From: Bdellovibrionales bacterium GWA2_49_15
GTDB taxonomy: Bacteria > Bdellovibrionota > Bacteriovoracia > Bacteriovoracales > Bacteriovoracaceae
Assembly: GCA_001769855.1 (NCBI GenBank)
Contig: MEPP01000030.1
Coordinates: 62,001-126,000, forward strand
DNA length: 64,000 nucleotides
Direction: 5' to 3'
A model generated the notes under the pieces. That model had not been told where the DNA came from. It did no database searches and saw nothing but the letters and a program-made list of their open reading frames with translations. The stretch's first letter is position 1; the number at the start of each line of letters is the position of its first letter. This document shows, one piece after another, positions 61,594-64,000 of this stretch. The position numbers and the translations under genes are program-made.

Positions 61594-62880
61594 ATGTTGC
61601 GATTCTTTATCGCCTTTTGCCTTCTCACCCTCTCTTATAAAACCTATGCCAGTGAACTTGAGGCCTTTATAGCGGCAGAGCAGGAGGCCACATGGGCGGC
61701 CTTCAAGATCGACGATATTCTTCAAAGCGGCGGTAAAATTTCCGCCACCTTGGTTTACGAGGCGAGAAAACATCTGGGCCAGGTTGCCGTCTTGGCGCAG
61801 GAGTTAAAATCTGAAGACGCCGATGCTGAGTTGGCCTTCCAGGTACAAAAGCTTGAGAGCGCCTATCGCCTGCATCGGACCTATCTGGTGATGTCGCCGA
61901 AGCTTCGGACTTTTTTTCGCGATCAGTGGACCGACCCGGGCGCAGGTCTGACGCCGTTTCGCGAATTCCTGCGCCTTAATCTCTATCCCCGCCATGCCGA
62001 GTATCTGGATAAAAAGTTGCGGGCGTATGCCAAGCAAGAGCATCCGGATTCCGACGCCCACGCTGTGATTGTCGCCTCCATGCCCTACGGCCTGGTGACC
62101 CATAAGCACTCGCTCACAATTTTAACTCCGGGTTATGTGCCGGTTGTGGCGGGATTCCGTGACATGGGCATTGATCTTTGGACCATGTTCAGTAACAAGG
62201 TGAGCGGCATCTACGGCAATGTGGTGGGAAAGGTAAAATGGCGTCAGGGTTGGCTCAAGGACAATGAGAAGGCCTTGGAAATGTTTCGGGCGAGTTTGAA
62301 ACCCCTCGACCTTATTGTGAATAAGACCGGCAACAAACTCACCGATCTCAATATTCCCGGTAACTTCGGCCATGCCGCCATTTATCTGGGAACCGAAGAG
62401 CAGCTCAAGCAGCTTGGACTTTGGGATCGCCCGGAGTTTAAGGATTATCACCGGCCGATTCGCCAAGGCCTTTTGGTCATGGAGATGACCCGACATGGGT
62501 TGGGCTTCGCTTCGTTGGAAGAAACTCTGGAGGCCGACGAGATCGCGGTCATGAGAGTCGATGCCGTCGCCAAAGGGGAGCGCGACTTAATGGAACTCTA
62601 TACCCATGCCCTCGCTCAGCGAAACAAGACTTATGATTTTAACTTTGATGCCAATACAACCACGCGGATTACCTGCACTGAATTCGTGGCCCAGACCTTT
62701 GATTTTCTCCCCTGGGGTTCCAATGTGATTTTAGGCCGCCACGCCATTACGCCTGACCATGTGGCGCAGATGGTGCAAGATGAGAACGCAGGTGTCGAGC
62801 TCGTTTTGTATCTGAAAGGCGGGGCCAAAAAGCGAGTTCAGCAACTGGATGCGGAGGCCTTCCGGCAGCTGATTCGGTAA
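61594..62880 (+). CDS. Secreted permuted NlpC/P60-like (YiiX-type) hydrolase
   Basis: 428 residues with a signal peptide (MLRFFIAFCLLTLSYKTYA) and TAGGAG before the ATG. The N-terminal 200 residues are helical. The catalytic domain is the permuted papain/NlpC type, where His precedes Cys: N-F-G-H-A-A-I-Y-L-G with His250 and R-I-T-C-T-E-F-V-A-Q-T-F with Cys361, plus V-M-E-M near 275 as a possible third residue. YiiX/YebB-like members are thought to cleave peptide or acyl bonds in the cell wall or lipids. It follows the giant Cys-repeat gene after 99 bp on the same strand, so joint expression is possible. Confidence 0.82.
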   Translation: MLRFFIAFCLLTLSYKTYASELEAFIAAEQEATWAAFKIDDILQSGGKISATLVYEARKHLGQVAVLAQELKSEDADAELAFQVQKLESAYRLHRTYLVMSPKLRTFFRDQWTDPGAGLTPFREFLRLNLYPRHAEYLDKKLRAYAKQEHPDSDAHAVIVASMPYGLVTHKHSLTILTPGYVPVVAGFRDMGIDLWTMFSNKVSGIYGNVVGKVKWRQGWLKDNEKALEMFRASLKPLDLIVNKTGNKLTDLNIPGNFGHAAIYLGTEEQLKQLGLWDRPEFKDYHRPIRQGLLVMEMTRHGLGFASLEETLEADEIAVMRVDAVAKGERDLMELYTHALAQRNKTYDFNFDANTTTRITCTEFVAQTFDFLPWGSNVILGRHAITPDHVAQMVQDENAGVELVLYLKGGAKKRVQQLDAEAFRQLIR

Positions 62881-62890
62881 TCACAATTTT

Positions 62891-63652
62891 CTAGCGCGAG
62901 TGGGCAGAAGCCGTTTCGCCCTTGGCAGGAGTCTCGTCGTGATAGAGCCCTCCAAAATTGCGTGAGTCATGGGCCAAGCGTCGAAGGTAGTCGGCCCGCT
63001 TGAAATTCACCGTTTCCAGCTCGGTCACGGTATAGGCCAGAGCGCGTTTGGTGATCTGGGCCTGGACACACTCTGCAAATTTAGCACGATTAAAACGCAG
63101 AGGTTTTCCCTCGCTATCCAAGATAGGCAGGCCGGTCTGGGCATTTTTAAAAGGCCCATTCAACTCCCAGGGAAACAGATCGAAGCGCAGATTTTTCGCC
63201 GTCATCGTCTCATACTCCTCTCTCTCTCCAAGGCGATTGATCACCTCATGCCTGACGATGTGAGTGTCATACTTGATATAAGGAATATAGATGGACTCAA
63301 GGGCGATTTTTTTCTTCAGATAAAAAGTTTGCCACTTAGGATCTTGCTCCAACACCACAACGTGGAGCGAGCCATTCTGCGGCCAATAGCTAATATTGAG
63401 TTTTCCCTTAATTTCGTCCCAATAAATCGTCTCAAAGCCAAGCCCAAAGGTCGGGGTCTCATTTTCGCCCGTCTCGTAGGTGGGCTCAACGAATCTCCCA
63501 CCAAAGAGCTTCGCCCATAAATCACCTTGATCAATGAGACATCGGTCATAGCTTTTAAAAATATCATATTCGGGTAAGATGACGTTCATCTCTTGGGCCC
63601 ATGCCGACGCGCCAAGGAGTAAACCGATTAGAACTCTCAATACACTTCTCAT
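62891..63652 (-). CDS. Secreted protein of unknown function
   Basis: 253 residues with a signal peptide (MRSVLRVLIGLLLGASAWA). GAGG precedes the ATG. The mature part has a beta-rich first half (L-N-I-S-Y-W-P-Q-N-G-S-L-H-V-V-V-L) and a helical second half with two Cys (R-C-L-I-D and F-A-E-C-V-Q). No family recognised. It converges on the NlpC/P60 gene (10-bp gap). Confidence 0.66.
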   Translation of the reverse strand: MRSVLRVLIGLLLGASAWAQEMNVILPEYDIFKSYDRCLIDQGDLWAKLFGGRFVEPTYETGENETPTFGLGFETIYWDEIKGKLNISYWPQNGSLHVVVLEQDPKWQTFYLKKKIALESIYIPYIKYDTHIVRHEVINRLGEREEYETMTAKNLRFDLFPWELNGPFKNAQTGLPILDSEGKPLRFNRAKFAECVQAQITKRALAYTVTELETVNFKRADYLRRLAHDSRNFGGLYHDETPAKGETASAHSR

Positions 63653-63741
63653 ACCTTGCCTCGCTGTGGAAGATAAAAGAAATATATCAGGTTGGCCTGG
63701 GCGGATTTAGGGAGAAAAAATAAACCTGCATTTTGAAGGAC

Positions 63742-64000
63742 TTACGCGGCCTTCTTGGGCGCTGGCTGCTCGAGCTGTATGAGGCTTGGATTTTTGAAGT
63801 CTAGCGGCAAGGTGAGCTGGACCTCATCACGGTACTGAGTCTGGGGAATCGGTTCTTGCTCGCCGGCGGGAATCACAGTGTGTTCGCCATAGACCACACT
63901 AAACTGCGGCCTTTTTTCCCGATGTCCTACAGAGGAAAAAGAGCACCAGTCTTGCAGGCCACGTCCATCTTTGGTGACGAAGTGTAAGAGAAAGGGAAGG
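63742..64000 (-). CDS. C-terminal part of a protein of unknown function, partial at window edge
   Basis: An open frame runs from the window edge to a stop at 63742, giving the last 85 residues, ending E-Q-P-A-P-K-K-A-A. Visible text includes H-F-V-T-K-D-G-R-G-L-Q-D-W-C-S-F and T-V-I-P-A-G-E-Q-E-P-I-P-Q-T-Q-Y-R-D-E-V-Q. The composition and codon use fit a real gene. The start lies beyond the window, so family and full length cannot be judged. Confidence 0.55.
   Translation of the reverse strand, partial: LPFLLHFVTKDGRGLQDWCSFSSVGHREKRPQFSVVYGEHTVIPAGEQEPIPQTQYRDEVQLTLPLDFKNPSLIQLEQPAPKKAA

Noticed and set aside
61135-61773. 212-codon open frame on the minus strand spanning the gap after the giant gene
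   Set aside because: It covers the end of the giant gene and the start of the NlpC/P60 gene, both well supported; no ribosome-binding site or domain.
1-64000. tRNA, rRNA, CRISPR arrays, prophage or complete insertion sequences
   Set aside because: No cloverleaf-like segment, repeat-spacer array, integrase or transposase was seen while reading; a tRNAscan-SE and Infernal run would be needed to exclude small RNAs.

Overview
The window is about 64 kb of chromosomal DNA from a Gram-negative bacterium. No rRNA, tRNA, CRISPR array, prophage or complete insertion sequence was seen. More than half of the genes I call start with a Sec or lipoprotein signal peptide, and many of the products are hydrolases: two papain-like peptidases, a subtilase, a zinc metallopeptidase, an M15 peptidase, a permuted NlpC/P60 protein, two nuclease-type proteins, GH1 and GH105 glycosidases, a phospholipase C-like protein and esterase-like proteins. 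Together with the rho-DUF1385-prfA-prmC-murA order and the many Bdellovibrio-type orphan secreted proteins, this points to the Bdellovibrionota (Bdellovibrio/Bacteriovorax-like predators or relatives). That placement is an inference, not proof.

Layout. 1-10.3 kb: the end of a repeat adhesin-like protein, a PLC/S1-P1-like secreted protein, a two-gene putative polysaccharide-degradation unit, an RluB-type pseudouridine synthase, a papain-like peptidase, a UPF0114 protein and a DMT exporter. 10.3-17.1 kb: an RND pump plus TolC-type operon with a clear promoter and palindromic operator but no adaptor gene, then a lipoprotein plus second TolC-like protein. 17.1-24.3 kb: an HNH protein, a papain-like peptidase paired with a DUF333-like small protein, a secreted GH1, a metallopeptidase pair and an orphan secreted protein. 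24.3-26.6 kb: a polar amino-acid ABC transporter. 26.7-30.7 kb: a FecR-domain protein with an overlapping lipoprotein gene, then arsC, a half-size UPF0016 transporter, a lipoprotein and an MFS transporter. 30.7-36.8 kb: a long perfect palindrome, a PHP-domain lipoprotein, a sigma-54-type promoter ahead of a 30-codon membrane peptide ORF and a B12/radical-SAM enzyme, an alpha/beta hydrolase-like protein and a secreted HNH nuclease.

36.8-50.5 kb: a four-gene co-directional cluster (M15 peptidase fused to a formylglycine-generating-enzyme-like domain, an EGF-repeat protein, a Cys-rich protein, CorA), an arrestin/Spo0M-like protein, a secreted EEP phosphatase/nuclease, an esterase-like protein, a subtilase, small secreted proteins, mltG and ruvX. 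50.5-56.5 kb: the housekeeping operon rho, DUF1385, prfA, prmC, murA, interrupted between prmC and murA by a second long perfect palindrome. 56.5-64 kb: a lipoprotein, a 1497-residue secreted protein with about ten cysteine-pair repeats, a permuted NlpC/P60 protein, and two further proteins, the last cut by the window edge.

The genome is compact. Tail-to-tail gene pairs often overlap by 4 to 67 bp, and TTG/GTG starts are common. The best candidates for undescribed biology are the Cys-pair repeat giant with its cell-wall-type hydrolase neighbour, the palindromes that supply the last codons of flanking genes, the sigma-54 promoter/small peptide/radical SAM unit, the papain-DUF333 pair and the M15-FGE fusion.
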